Source of the DNA: Polaribacter sp. IC066 | GTDB taxonomy: Bacteria; Bacteroidota; Bacteroidia; Flavobacteriales; Flavobacteriaceae | Length of the DNA stretch: 64,000 bases | Direction: 5' to 3' | Assembly: GCF_007997085.1 (NCBI RefSeq) | Contig: NZ_VORR01000017.1 | Span: 1 to 64,000 of the forward strand | In this document: piece after piece, positions 1 through 8,026 of the stretch | Layout of the letters: each line of letters opens with the position of its first letter | Position numbering within the stretch: position 1 is the stretch's first letter | Made by a program: the position numbers and the translations under genes | Notes under the pieces: model-generated | The model's database searches: none | Seen by the model: only the letters and a program-made list of their open reading frames with translations | What the model was told of the DNA's origin: nothing

Positions 1-106
1 ATTTTAATATCGACACATAGTTGGTGAAAAATTCTGACTTTTTATGGGTATCACAAAAAGTAGCACTAAGTTCTGATAAATTTTTAATATCTTTGGTATG
101 TAGCAT
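1..106 (-). CDS. 5' end of an unidentified leftward gene, cut by the window edge
   Basis: Reading leftward from an ATG at 106-104 there is an open frame of 35 codons without a stop up to the window edge. It begins MLHTKDIKNLSEL and continues with FCDTHKKSEFF. The peptide is polar, looks like normal coding sequence and has no signal peptide. Its start codon lies inside one arm of an inverted repeat (100-110 with 164-174), an arrangement often seen at the 5' ends of transposase genes, so a transposase is one possibility. Too little is visible to assign a family. The gene cannot be completed from this window. Confidence 0.4.
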   Translation of the reverse strand, partial: MLHTKDIKNLSELSATFCDTHKKSEFFTNYVSILK

Positions 107-174
107 TTTTAGCGTATTGGAATTACACCTTTAAGGTACTGAAATTTAGAAACTTAAAGGAATAAAAATGCTAC
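100..174. repeat. Nested inverted repeat between divergent ORF starts
   Basis: Outer arms of 11 bases at 100-110 and 164-174 are perfectly complementary. Inner arms of 8 bases at 128-135 and 153-160 are also perfect, so the segment can fold into one interrupted hairpin. Each outer arm contains the ATG of the ORF that reads away from it. It may be the end of an insertion element or a structure limiting read-through; this role is inference. Confidence 0.5.
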
Positions 175-512
175 TTTTTTTATTCTTTTTCTCTTTGTTT
201 TCAAGGGGTAGTGACCTGCGAAACTTGAGTACTTTACTGCACAATCGAATACAAGATGAAATTGAAACTTATATGAAAGATGGTATGTCATTATACAGTA
301 GGAGACATTTAAGGTTGATGAAAGACCATTTTAGACCTAATTTTAAATTAAAAGAATATAAGCCAAAGACTTATAAAGTATATCTAGTTAATTGTCAAAA
401 TAAAAATGGAGAAATAATGAATAGAAAATTCTCTGATTTGAAAATATATTTAGAAGATCTTTATCGCGTATTTAACGCTATTTTAAAGGATGAGCTTCTC
501 GATGTTGTTTAA
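168..512 (+). CDS. Orphan small hypothetical protein, possibly truncated
   Basis: A 114-codon open frame. The first dozen residues are a run of Leu and Phe encoded by a T-rich stretch and look unlike the rest. From about residue 13 the protein is a normal-looking polar, Lys/Tyr/Leu-rich sequence. I recognise no domain. The change in character at the start, together with the inverted repeat overlapping the ATG, suggests that the original 5' end was replaced by an insertion, leaving a 3' fragment. It lies 216 bases upstream of the methyltransferase pair in the same direction, so it could be a remnant of the same island. Whether it is expressed is uncertain. Confidence 0.35.
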   Translation: MLLFLFFFSLFSRGSDLRNLSTLLHNRIQDEIETYMKDGMSLYSRRHLRLMKDHFRPNFKLKEYKPKTYKVYLVNCQNKNGEIMNRKFSDLKIYLEDLYRVFNAILKDELLDVV

Positions 513-728
513 TAAAATATATTTTATATTGACTATTTGATAGGACTTGTAAAATGAAGTATTTATTGTTTACTTCGGAATACCCTAAAATTGCTATTTA
601 TAGAAAGGTTTTATATATTAACTTAATTTTAATAATTAGTTGAAAATAAACAGATAATCAACCACAAAATTAAACTATTCAAAAAAGGTTTGAATAGTTC
701 AACGAATGCGTGTATTTTAGTGTAAAAT

Positions 729-2159
729 ATGAAGAAGAAAAATAGCTATAATTATATAGATTTATTCGCGGGTGCGGGCGGTTTGACTATTGGTTTTGGT
801 AATAAGGGGTTTCATCTCGAAATGGCAAATGATATCGCTGAACCAGCGTTGAATACCTTGAAGAAAAATCTTATAAAAACGCATCCTAAAACGAATGAAG
901 ATCGAGTAATTTTAGGAGATATTAAGGAACTCTACGAGCACCTTGGGAATGGTGATGTTATTTATGATATGCAAGGTCATACTGTTATAGAGACTAAAAA
1001 AGAAGTTGAACTTCGTAAAAAAGCGCGCTCCATTAAAGGTAATGATGCTGTAAAAAATATTCTTTCAGGCATAAGTCATATTGATGTGTTGATAGGAGGT
1101 CCTCCCTGTCAAGGGTTTTCCATGATAGGTCGCTCAAAAAAAGCTACTTTGCAAGAACGTACAAAGGGTTTTATTGACGACCCAAGAAACCAACTATTTA
1201 AATATTATTTAAAATTTGCAGAAAAGCTATCGCCTAAACTTGTATTAATTGAGAACGTAAAAGGATTAGCATCAGCTTCAGTTTACAGGGATTTAATTGA
1301 AAAATCATTACAAGTTACAGGTGAATACGGATACGACACATCTTCTCAAATACTAAATGCAAAATATTTTGGCCTTGCTCAAAATAGAGAACGTATTTTT
1401 TTCATTGGTGTGCGTAAAGATTTAGCGGAAAAATATGCTATTAATGCCTCTACAATTTTTGAAGAAATTATAAAAACAAAAAAGGATCCTTTAAAATTAA
1501 AAGATGTTATTTTTGATTTACCACAGATAAAATCGAATCCTAAACCTAACAATTATAAGGAGGAATCCGAGATTGCATTTAGTGAAATCGGGGTTTGTTT
1601 TGGGAAAAACATTTCTAATGAATCATATAAAGATTTGTTAAATAAAAACGGCTGTAGTAAATATCTTTCTTCCATAAATACTTATAATGGTAGATTAATG
1701 ATACCTAAATATTTGTTTAATCATAAATCTAGGTATAATAACGAGCGCGATTTATTTATTTATAGAAACCTTGTAGCGGGAAAATATTTAAATGATTCTG
1801 TGAATAAAAAAGCACTTTCAAAAGTTACTTATGGTGTTTTTACTGATAAAAATGGAAATAAAAAAGTGAAAGGATTTGGAGACAAGTATTTTAAACTTAA
1901 CCCTGAAAGTGTCTCAAAAACAATAATAGCTCATTTAGAAACAGATGGCAATTCATATGTCCATCCTGGAGAAAATCCTAGAAGTATTACACCTAGAGAA
2001 GCCGCAAGAATACAATCTTTTCCTGATTGGTATTTTTTTACGGGTAGTACTAGAAATCAGTTTAAACAAATAGGAAATGCTGTTCCACCATTGTTAGGAG
2101 GTGTATTTGCGGCACAATTTAAAAACATATTAGACCTTATTTGTCAAGATGGAGCATAA
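729..2159 (+). CDS. C5-cytosine DNA methyltransferase (first of a tandem pair)
   Basis: Transfers a methyl group from S-adenosylmethionine to C5 of cytosine in a specific DNA sequence. The conserved motifs are in family order: motif I at residues 11-23 (DLFAGAGGLTIGF), the catalytic PCQ loop with Cys127 (GGPPCQGFS), ENV at 175-177, the QNRER motif VIII near residue 220, and the C-terminal RSITPREAARIQSFP and GNAVPP motifs IX and X. The region between motifs VIII and IX, about residues 230-395, is the target-recognition domain. At 476 residues it is a normal length for the family. Its last 11 bases overlap the start of a second, related methyltransferase, so the two are probably co-translated. 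Such pairs often modify the two strands of an asymmetric site. No endonuclease is visible within the window. Confidence 0.93.
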   Translation: MKKKNSYNYIDLFAGAGGLTIGFGNKGFHLEMANDIAEPALNTLKKNLIKTHPKTNEDRVILGDIKELYEHLGNGDVIYDMQGHTVIETKKEVELRKKARSIKGNDAVKNILSGISHIDVLIGGPPCQGFSMIGRSKKATLQERTKGFIDDPRNQLFKYYLKFAEKLSPKLVLIENVKGLASASVYRDLIEKSLQVTGEYGYDTSSQILNAKYFGLAQNRERIFFIGVRKDLAEKYAINASTIFEEIIKTKKDPLKLKDVIFDLPQIKSNPKPNNYKEESEIAFSEIGVCFGKNISNESYKDLLNKNGCSKYLSSINTYNGRLMIPKYLFNHKSRYNNERDLFIYRNLVAGKYLNDSVNKKALSKVTYGVFTDKNGNKKVKGFGDKYFKLNPESVSKTIIAHLETDGNSYVHPGENPRSITPREAARIQSFPDWYFFTGSTRNQFKQIGNAVPPLLGGVFAAQFKNILDLICQDGA

Positions 2160-3417
2160 AAAATTAACGTTTATTGATTTATTTTCGGGTTGTGGCGGTT
2201 TATCTGAAGGATTTCTAATGTCAGGGAAATACCATGCTTTAGCCCACATCGAATGGGAAATTCCAATGGTAAGGACTCTTAGATCTAGACTTGAGAAAAA
2301 ATGGAAACATACTAATGAAGAGGCATTTAAAAGAGTTTTACATTTTGATATTCAGAAAACCGATGAGTTGATCAATGGTAGTTGGAAAGAGGAAACTATT
2401 AAAACTTTTGGCAACACTAATCACAAGGAGATCATAGATCATGGGTTAAGAGGCCTTATAGGAAGAACAGAAGTTGATCTTGTAATTGGAGGGCCTCCTT
2501 GTCAAGCATATTCAGTAGCTGGCAGAACACAGGATAAAAACTCTATGAAAGACGATTATCGAAATTATCTTTTCGAGAGCTTTATTAAAGTTGTTGAGGA
2601 ATTTCAACCATCTATATTTGTATTTGAAAATGTACCAGGTATATTAAGTGCTTATCCCGGTGATAAGAGGGTTACTGAAAGAATCTACGAATATTTTCAT
2701 GAACATGGTTATGACATAAAAAGACCGGAAAAACTTAAAAGTGTTATACAGTCTGCTAGTGATTTTGGGGTTCCACAAAAACGAGACCGGGTTATAATTA
2801 TTGGCATAAAAAGAGCTTTTAAGACTGAAGACTTCAATTTAGAAACTATTTATGAGGCAATTGATCGTCAGAAAATAAAAACACCTAAAACTATAAGGCA
2901 AGCGATCAATCATCTACCAAAGTTTAAACCAACAAAAGAAATTATAAAAATAAATGGTAGAAAATATTCTCATGTACCAATTAACAAGGACGAAATTATT
3001 GAAGAAAATCATAAGCCAAGATTTCATAATGAGCGCGATGTTAAAGTATTTGAAGAATGGATTTTAAAAAACATGAATAAACGTTCTATTTTAGAACGAA
3101 TTCAGTTTTATAACTCCCTTTTAGGAAAGAACTCTAAACATGCTAAATATAGAAGCTTGTCATGGGACAAACCATCCCAAACAATTGTAGCACATTTATA
3201 CAAAGACGGATTGATGTTTATTCATCCTGACGCTAATCAAGCAAGAAGCATAACTGTTAAGGAAGCTGCGCTTCTTCAATCTTTTCCTGATGATTTTGAA
3301 TTTAAAGAACGTATGGGGTACAATTATAAAATGATTGGCAACGCTGTCCCTCCCCTGATGGCTGAAAAAATAGCTATAGCTATTGCTGATGTTATCAATA
3401 ATTATACAACTAAATAA
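2149..3417 (+). CDS. C5-cytosine DNA methyltransferase (second of a tandem pair)
   Basis: A second complete 422-residue enzyme of the same family. Motif I is at residues 10-22 (DLFSGCGGLSEGF), the catalytic Cys118 lies in GGPPCQAYS, ENV is at 160-162, PQKRDR forms motif VIII, and motifs IX and X are RSITVKEAALLQSFP and GNAVPP near the end. The target-recognition region (about 215-330) is shorter than and different from that of its neighbour, so the two should recognise different sequences or different strands. The ATG lies inside the 3' end of the first gene (11-base overlap), which implies translational coupling. The next gene points the opposite way, so the island appears to end at about 3.42 kb. 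Confidence 0.93.
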   Translation: MEHKKLTFIDLFSGCGGLSEGFLMSGKYHALAHIEWEIPMVRTLRSRLEKKWKHTNEEAFKRVLHFDIQKTDELINGSWKEETIKTFGNTNHKEIIDHGLRGLIGRTEVDLVIGGPPCQAYSVAGRTQDKNSMKDDYRNYLFESFIKVVEEFQPSIFVFENVPGILSAYPGDKRVTERIYEYFHEHGYDIKRPEKLKSVIQSASDFGVPQKRDRVIIIGIKRAFKTEDFNLETIYEAIDRQKIKTPKTIRQAINHLPKFKPTKEIIKINGRKYSHVPINKDEIIEENHKPRFHNERDVKVFEEWILKNMNKRSILERIQFYNSLLGKNSKHAKYRSLSWDKPSQTIVAHLYKDGLMFIHPDANQARSITVKEAALLQSFPDDFEFKERMGYNYKMIGNAVPPLMAEKIAIAIADVINNYTTK

Positions 3418-3459
3418 CATTAACCAAAATAAGCTTTTTATTTTAGTTGTATTTCCTCT

Positions 3460-5121
3460 CTAAAACTTATACTCTCCCAAAGGTTTCGGAAAATCTTCTG
3501 GATTCGCAGCTAAATGATAACGAGGATCATCGATATCCTCTAAAATAACATCTTTAAAGTTAGGACTTGCTTTCTGAAGTAAAACCTTACAATCTTTACT
3601 TAAGTGTTTTAGAGTAATTTTTTTATTGGCAGCTTGGTATTTCTCTACCAAAGCAGAAATAGCTTCAATACCAGAGTGATCTGAAATACGTGCTTCTACA
3701 AAATCAATTTCTACTTGTTCAGGATCTGTTTTTACATCAAACTTTTCATTAAATGCAGAGATGCTTCCAAAGAAAAGAGGTCCCCAAATTTCGTATACTT
3801 TGGTCCCATCTTCTCTAAAACGTTTTCTAGCTCTAATCTTTTTAGCATTTTCCCAAGCAAAGACAAGTGCAGAAATAATAACACCCACAAAAACGGCAAT
3901 GGCTAAATCAAAAATTACAGTCACTGCAGAAACGATAATCAGCACAAACGCATCAGATTTCGGAATTTTCTTTAAAATTCTAAAACTAGACCAAGCAAAA
4001 GTTTCTATAACCATCATAAACATCACACCAATTAAAGCAGCAATGGGCACTTGTTCTATTAATTTATCAGTAAAAAGGATAAAAGATAATAAGGTAACAG
4101 CCATAATAATACCAGACAAACGACCACGACCACCAGCATTAATATTAATTACAGTCTGCCCAATCATACCACAACCACCTGTTCCGCCAAAAAGACCACT
4201 TAAAATATTTCCTGCACCTTGTGCCACACATTCTTTGTTTCCGTTTCCTCTTGTTTCTGTTAACTCGTCTACTAAATTCATGGTCATTAAAGACTCAATT
4301 AGACCAACCGAGGCTGCTAAAAAAGCAAAAGGTAAAATAAAGGTAAAAGTGTCTAGATTAATGGGTAAGTTTTGCCAAAGCTCTAAATTAGGCGTCGGGA
4401 ATTCTCCTTTTAAACCCGTTCCGCCACCTTCTATAATATAAGAACCTACGGTAGAAACTTCTAAACCAGAAAAGATAACAATAAAAGTAGTCACTAAAAT
4501 AGCGGTTAATGAAGCGGGTAATTTGGTAGTAAGTTTTGGTAATAACCAAATAATAGCCATGGTTAAAGCTACAAAACCAAGCATAATATATAATTCTGTG
4601 CCTTGCATAAAAGTACTCACGTAATTTTTCACACCCTCTGCAGAAACTTCTAAAGACTTATGAGAAAACATTTTTACTTGTGCCCAAAAGATAACGATTG
4701 CCAGTCCGTTTACAAATCCCATCATTACAGAATGCGGAATTAAACGTACAAATTTTCCTATTTTAAAAACGCCAGCCAATACTTGAATTACGCCCATTAA
4801 GATAACACAAGCAAGAAGGTAAAAATAACCCATATTATCTACAGGGCTGTCAAACAACATTCCTTTGGTGTGTCCTTCAGAAATCATTGCTACAAAAATA
4901 ACGGCAACTGCACCGGCTGCTCCAGAAATAAGACCTGGTCTACCGCCAAAAATAGCAGTAATCAAACCAATAATAAACGCTCCTGAAAGTGCCACTAAAG
5001 GATCTATTTGAGCCACAAAAGCAAATGCAACAACTTCTGGAATCATTGCTAATGAAACGGTAATACCTGCCAAAATATCATCTTTGGCGTTCGGTGTTAT
5101 CTTTTTTATAAAATCTGTCAT
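3460..5121 (-). CDS. SulP-family inorganic anion transporter
   Basis: A 553-residue inner-membrane transporter for sulfate, bicarbonate or a similar anion. The N-terminal signature (DDILAGITVSLAMIPEVVAF) is typical of the first helix of SulP proteins. It is followed by many hydrophobic segments up to about residue 420 and then a cytoplasmic STAS-type domain at about 430-530. Substrate cannot be decided from sequence: several bacterial SulP proteins carry bicarbonate with sodium rather than sulfate, and no sulfate-assimilation genes are adjacent. It is a single-gene unit with its own promoter box at 5148-5155, and it converges with the methyltransferase pair. Confidence 0.9.
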   Translation of the reverse strand: MTDFIKKITPNAKDDILAGITVSLAMIPEVVAFAFVAQIDPLVALSGAFIIGLITAIFGGRPGLISGAAGAVAVIFVAMISEGHTKGMLFDSPVDNMGYFYLLACVILMGVIQVLAGVFKIGKFVRLIPHSVMMGFVNGLAIVIFWAQVKMFSHKSLEVSAEGVKNYVSTFMQGTELYIMLGFVALTMAIIWLLPKLTTKLPASLTAILVTTFIVIFSGLEVSTVGSYIIEGGGTGLKGEFPTPNLELWQNLPINLDTFTFILPFAFLAASVGLIESLMTMNLVDELTETRGNGNKECVAQGAGNILSGLFGGTGGCGMIGQTVININAGGRGRLSGIIMAVTLLSFILFTDKLIEQVPIAALIGVMFMMVIETFAWSSFRILKKIPKSDAFVLIIVSAVTVIFDLAIAVFVGVIISALVFAWENAKKIRARKRFREDGTKVYEIWGPLFFGSISAFNEKFDVKTDPEQVEIDFVEARISDHSGIEAISALVEKYQAANKKITLKHLSKDCKVLLQKASPNFKDVILEDIDDPRYHLAANPEDFPKPLGEYKF

Positions 5122-5147
5122 TTTTTTTGCTTACTTTTAGAAGTCGG

Positions 5148-5155
5148 CAAAGATA
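5148..5155 (-). promoter_or_regulatory. -7 promoter box for the SulP gene
   Basis: On the minus strand this reads TATCTTTG, a full match to the Bacteroidota TAnnTTTG consensus. It is 26 bases before the SulP start codon, a spacing that gives a short leader. No clear TTG -33 box was seen. Confidence 0.5.
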
Positions 5156-5164
5156 GAAGGTTTT

Positions 5165-5770
5165 TTAAGAAAACGGCTGTTCTTGAAAAGTATCGTAGAC
5201 TAATTTGATATTTGCATAGGTATTTAGCAAAGCTTGGTCGGTTTCCGCTTTATTTTTAAAAAGTACTTCTGTGATTCCTTCTTCTATTTGCGGAATTAGT
5301 TTTTTATTATAATTAGAGTGCATTAAAAACCAATGCGTTTCTTTTAATTTCACACCGTTTTCGTGATATATGTGATAGGTTGTAAGTAGTTTTTTTATAA
5401 TTGATAAATCAAAAATGGCACATTCTTCTTCAACCTCTCTAATAGCAGCGGTTTCAATGGTTTCTCCTTTTTCTATTTTCCCTTTTGGTAAGTCCCAAAC
5501 GTTATTTCTAAAAATAAAAAGCACCTCTTTTTTTGCGTTTAAAACCAACCCTCCGGCAGCTGGTACCACTTTTAAATTTTGCAAAAAAGTTTGCCAATCT
5601 TCTTCTAAATCAGAACTATATAGCGTAATACCACGAATAGAATTATGCTTAAGTTTGTAGATAATTTCATCAAAAATTATTTCTTTAAAAAGATACACAG
5701 GATAATCATTTTCTTTTTTTAGCGAAGATGTGATAATAATTGGGGTATCATTTACAAAAACATTATACAT
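5165..5770 (-). CDS. Nudix hydrolase
   Basis: Hydrolyses a nucleoside-diphosphate-linked substrate, using magnesium held by the Nudix box. The box is intact: G-x5-E-x7-R-E-x2-E-E is seen as GKIEKGETIETAAIREVEEE. The ORF can be extended to an ATG at 5791 (MFKIIPQ), which would overlap the divergent pyrE start by 14 bases. I prefer the internal ATG at 5770 (MYNVFVND), giving 201 residues and no overlap. The N-terminal 65 residues before the Nudix fold are typical of the Flavobacteria proteins found head-to-head with pyrE. The substrate is unknown. Confidence 0.85.
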   Translation of the reverse strand: MYNVFVNDTPIIITSSLKKENDYPVYLFKEIIFDEIIYKLKHNSIRGITLYSSDLEEDWQTFLQNLKVVPAAGGLVLNAKKEVLFIFRNNVWDLPKGKIEKGETIETAAIREVEEECAIFDLSIIKKLLTTYHIYHENGVKLKETHWFLMHSNYNKKLIPQIEEGITEVLFKNKAETDQALLNTYANIKLVYDTFQEQPFS

Positions 5771-5773
5771 TTG
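5740..5773 (+). promoter_or_regulatory. pyrE promoter, close to the start codon
   Basis: TTG at 5740-5742 and TACATTTG at 5766-5773 are separated by 23 bases, matching the Bacteroidota -33 and -7 (TAnnTTTG) pattern. The -7 box ends only 4 bases before the pyrE ATG at 5778, so the message would be leaderless or nearly so. The box also overlaps the preferred start codon of the divergent Nudix gene. Confidence 0.5.
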
Positions 5774-5777
5774 CGGT

Positions 5778-6419
5778 ATGATTTTAAACAAAGATACAGC
5801 AAAAAAAACGGCTGAACATTTATTGCAAATTAAAGCAATAAAGTTAAAACCGCATGAACCATTTCAATGGGCTTCAGGTTGGAAATCTCCGATATATTGC
5901 GATAATAGAATAACCTTATCGTATCCTTCTGTTCGTATTTTTCTGAAAGAGGAAATGGCCAAAATTGCAGAACTAGAATATGGCAAACCAGATGTAATTG
6001 CTGGCGTGGCTACAGGAGCAATTGCTATTGGTATTTTAGTAGCACAAGAGCTAGGAGTTCCTTTTGTGTATGTGAGACCAGAACCAAAACAACATGGTAG
6101 AAAAAACCAAATAGAAGGGCATCTAGAAAGCGGGCAAAATGTTGTGGTTATAGAAGACTTAATTAGTACAGGCAATAGTAGTTTAAATGCGGTAGCTGCT
6201 TTAAAAGAAGCGGGTGCTGTTGTAAAAGGTGTGGTCGCTATTTTTTCTTACGGATTTGATGAAGCTACCCAAAACTTTAAGAATCACAATGTGAATTTAA
6301 AGACCTTAAGCAACTATGAAAACCTATTGGAGCAGGCTTTAGATAGCAACTATATTTCTGAAAAGGAATTAGTTATTTTGCAAGAATGGAGAGCAAACCC
6401 TAGCCAATGGAATCAATAA
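5778..6419 (+). CDS. pyrE: Orotate phosphoribosyltransferase
   Basis: Converts orotate and PRPP to orotidine 5'-monophosphate in de novo pyrimidine synthesis, in the cytosol. The PRPP-binding signature VVVIEDLISTGNSS is present in the C-terminal half. The orotate-binding loop region with YVRPEPKQHGRKNQIEG is characteristic of PyrE. The open frame starts earlier (5730), but the leading MIIIGVSF stretch lies inside the divergent Nudix gene. The ATG at 5778 gives the expected 213 residues and follows a good promoter box. An SRPBCC-domain gene follows 12 bases downstream and is probably co-transcribed. Other pyrimidine genes (pyrR, pyrB) are elsewhere in the window at 55-56.6 kb. Confidence 0.95.
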   Translation: MILNKDTAKKTAEHLLQIKAIKLKPHEPFQWASGWKSPIYCDNRITLSYPSVRIFLKEEMAKIAELEYGKPDVIAGVATGAIAIGILVAQELGVPFVYVRPEPKQHGRKNQIEGHLESGQNVVVIEDLISTGNSSLNAVAALKEAGAVVKGVVAIFSYGFDEATQNFKNHNVNLKTLSNYENLLEQALDSNYISEKELVILQEWRANPSQWNQ

Positions 6420-6431
6420 AAATTAGATAGT

Positions 6432-6821
6432 ATGAATATAGAAGGGAATAAAGTAACGGTAACAAAATCTCAAAAAGAAACGTACGAGTTCTTATCTGAT
6501 TTGAAAAATTTTGAACAATTAATGCCAGCGTCTATTCAGAAATTTGAGGTAGACGGCGATTCCTTTCTTTTTGGTTTAAAAGGAATGCCTGAAATTAGAT
6601 TGATTTTAAAAGAAAAAACTGAATATTCTAACATTACTTTAGGTGCCGCAAGCAGCAAGTTAGATTTTGAATTAATTGCAGATATTACAGAACTTGATAT
6701 GAATTCTAGCAAGGTACAGTTGCATTTTAACGGCAAGTTTAATGCAATGATGGCAATGATGGTAAAAAGACCTTTAAATAGTTTTATTGTAGCTTTAACA
6801 GACAATTTACAAAAGGTTTAA
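6432..6821 (+). CDS. SRPBCC-fold (START-like) protein
   Basis: A 129-residue cytosolic protein with the polyketide-cyclase/START-like pattern: an N-terminal strand, then YEFLSDLKNFEQLMP (the helix typical of this fold), several beta strands, and a long C-terminal amphipathic helix ending in FIVALTDNLQKV. The fold makes a hydrophobic cavity for a small ligand, but the ligand is unknown. The gene follows pyrE at 12 bases and is likely in the same transcript. Its last four bases overlap the end of the convergent biotin ligase gene. Confidence 0.8.
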   Translation: MNIEGNKVTVTKSQKETYEFLSDLKNFEQLMPASIQKFEVDGDSFLFGLKGMPEIRLILKEKTEYSNITLGAASSKLDFELIADITELDMNSSKVQLHFNGKFNAMMAMMVKRPLNSFIVALTDNLQKV

Positions 6822-7549
6822 GCAATAGATATTTCTTTAATCCTGAATTCTTTGGTAGTTTCATCTGCCAATTCTACTTGAAGATTTCCTTCAACAGAAA
6901 TACCCGTTATCATACCCATAAATAAAACATCAGTACTATCTTTAAACATAGTGGGGATGTTTTTTTTATACAATACATTTAAATAATCATTTTCTAATTC
7001 TGTGTATTTTTTTGCCTTTACCAACTTTACACGCTTTTTTATCTGGGCAATAATTTCGAAAAGTAAACTATCTAGGTCGTAGTTATTTTGGGTAATTTTT
7101 TTAAGAGAAGATGCGTTTTCAAGAAAATCTGGAAACTTTATTTGGTTTACATTTAAACCAATACCAACAATAGATGCGTAAATGTCATTACTTCGGATGC
7201 TGTTTTCTATTAAAATGCCACATATTTTCTTATTTGCTGACAGAATGTCGTTGGGCCATTTAATAGAAAGCTTTCCAATTTCTTTGGTATAAAGAACATC
7301 GAATATTGCCAAGCTAATGGCAAAATTCAGGTATTTTTGATTGATTATTTCTAAATTAAAACCATTTATAAATACACTCATAGTAAGGTTCTTACTTGGT
7401 TCAGATACCCATGAGTTTGCTTGCTGACCGCGCCCATTAGTCTGCTCTTTAGTAACCACAACTGTATAGTTTTCTAGGACAGAATTTTGGGACAATTCTT
7501 TTAAAAAAGAGCTGGTAGAAGCAATGGCATTAAGTTTGATTAATTTCAA
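6818..7549 (-). CDS. birA: Biotin--[acetyl-CoA-carboxylase] ligase, catalytic domain only
   Basis: Activates biotin with ATP and attaches it to the biotin carboxyl carrier protein. Seen in the sequence: TNGRGQQANSW (the biotinyl-AMP loop, here GRGQ instead of the common GRGR), KWPNDI, and CGILIEN, in the correct order. At 243 residues it has only the catalytic and small C-terminal domains. The N-terminal winged-helix repressor domain of E. coli BirA is missing, so it should not regulate transcription. It is divergent from rsfS with 87 bases between them. Confidence 0.92.
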   Translation of the reverse strand: MKLIKLNAIASTSSFLKELSQNSVLENYTVVVTKEQTNGRGQQANSWVSEPSKNLTMSVFINGFNLEIINQKYLNFAISLAIFDVLYTKEIGKLSIKWPNDILSANKKICGILIENSIRSNDIYASIVGIGLNVNQIKFPDFLENASSLKKITQNNYDLDSLLFEIIAQIKKRVKLVKAKKYTELENDYLNVLYKKNIPTMFKDSTDVLFMGMITGISVEGNLQVELADETTKEFRIKEISIA

Positions 7550-7606
7550 GTGTTAAATAATGTGTAAACTAGTTCAATATTACGCATAAAACTCGTAAAA
7601 AAATAA

Positions 7607-7614
7607 TAACTTTG
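7607..7614 (+). promoter_or_regulatory. -7 promoter box for the rsfS-ftsH operon
   Basis: TAACTTTG matches the TAnnTTTG consensus exactly and lies 22 bases before the rsfS start codon. It is the only good box in the 87-base divergent gap between birA and rsfS. It probably serves the whole downstream lipid operon. Confidence 0.5.
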
Positions 7615-7636
7615 CACTAAATTAGAGAAGACATTA

Positions 7637-8005
7637 ATGGCAAAAAAGCACGTAAGTACAGACGAATTAATCGCTGTAATTATCAAGGGAATAGATGATG
7701 TTAAAGGAGAAAACATTCAGTTACTTGATTTAAGAGATTTAGAGAATACAGTTTGCGATTATTTTATAATATGTTCAGGAAATTCTAATACGCAAGTAAA
7801 TGCAATTTCTGGTTCTGTTCAAAAAGTAGTGAGCAAAGAGCTAAAAGATAAGCCTTGGCATATAGAAGGACAAACAAATTCTGAATGGATATTGATGGAT
7901 TATGTGAATGTGGTTGTTCATGTTTTTCAAAAGCATGTTAGAGACTTTTATGACATAGAAAGCCTTTGGGGTGATGCAAAAATTACCGAAATTAATCCAG
8001 TTTAA
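7637..8005 (+). CDS. rsfS: Ribosomal silencing factor RsfS
   Basis: Binds ribosomal protein uL14 on the large subunit and blocks subunit joining when nutrients are short. The 122-residue length and core sequence (DYFIICSGNSNTQVNAI, KPWHIEG, WILMDYVNVVVHVF, RDFYDIESLWGDA) are diagnostic of the Iojap/RsfS family. It is the first gene of a co-directional run into ftsH, with 21 bases between the two. In many Bacteroidota rsfS precedes ftsH in the same way. Confidence 0.95.
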   Translation: MAKKHVSTDELIAVIIKGIDDVKGENIQLLDLRDLENTVCDYFIICSGNSNTQVNAISGSVQKVVSKELKDKPWHIEGQTNSEWILMDYVNVVVHVFQKHVRDFYDIESLWGDAKITEINPV

Positions 8006-8026
8006 CCTTTTTGATTTTATAAAAAA

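Noticed and set aside
3761..4441. 226-codon plus-strand open frame inside the SulP gene
   Set aside because: It is antisense to a well-supported transporter, Ser/Thr/Pro/Lys-rich without a domain, and arises from the codon bias of the real gene.
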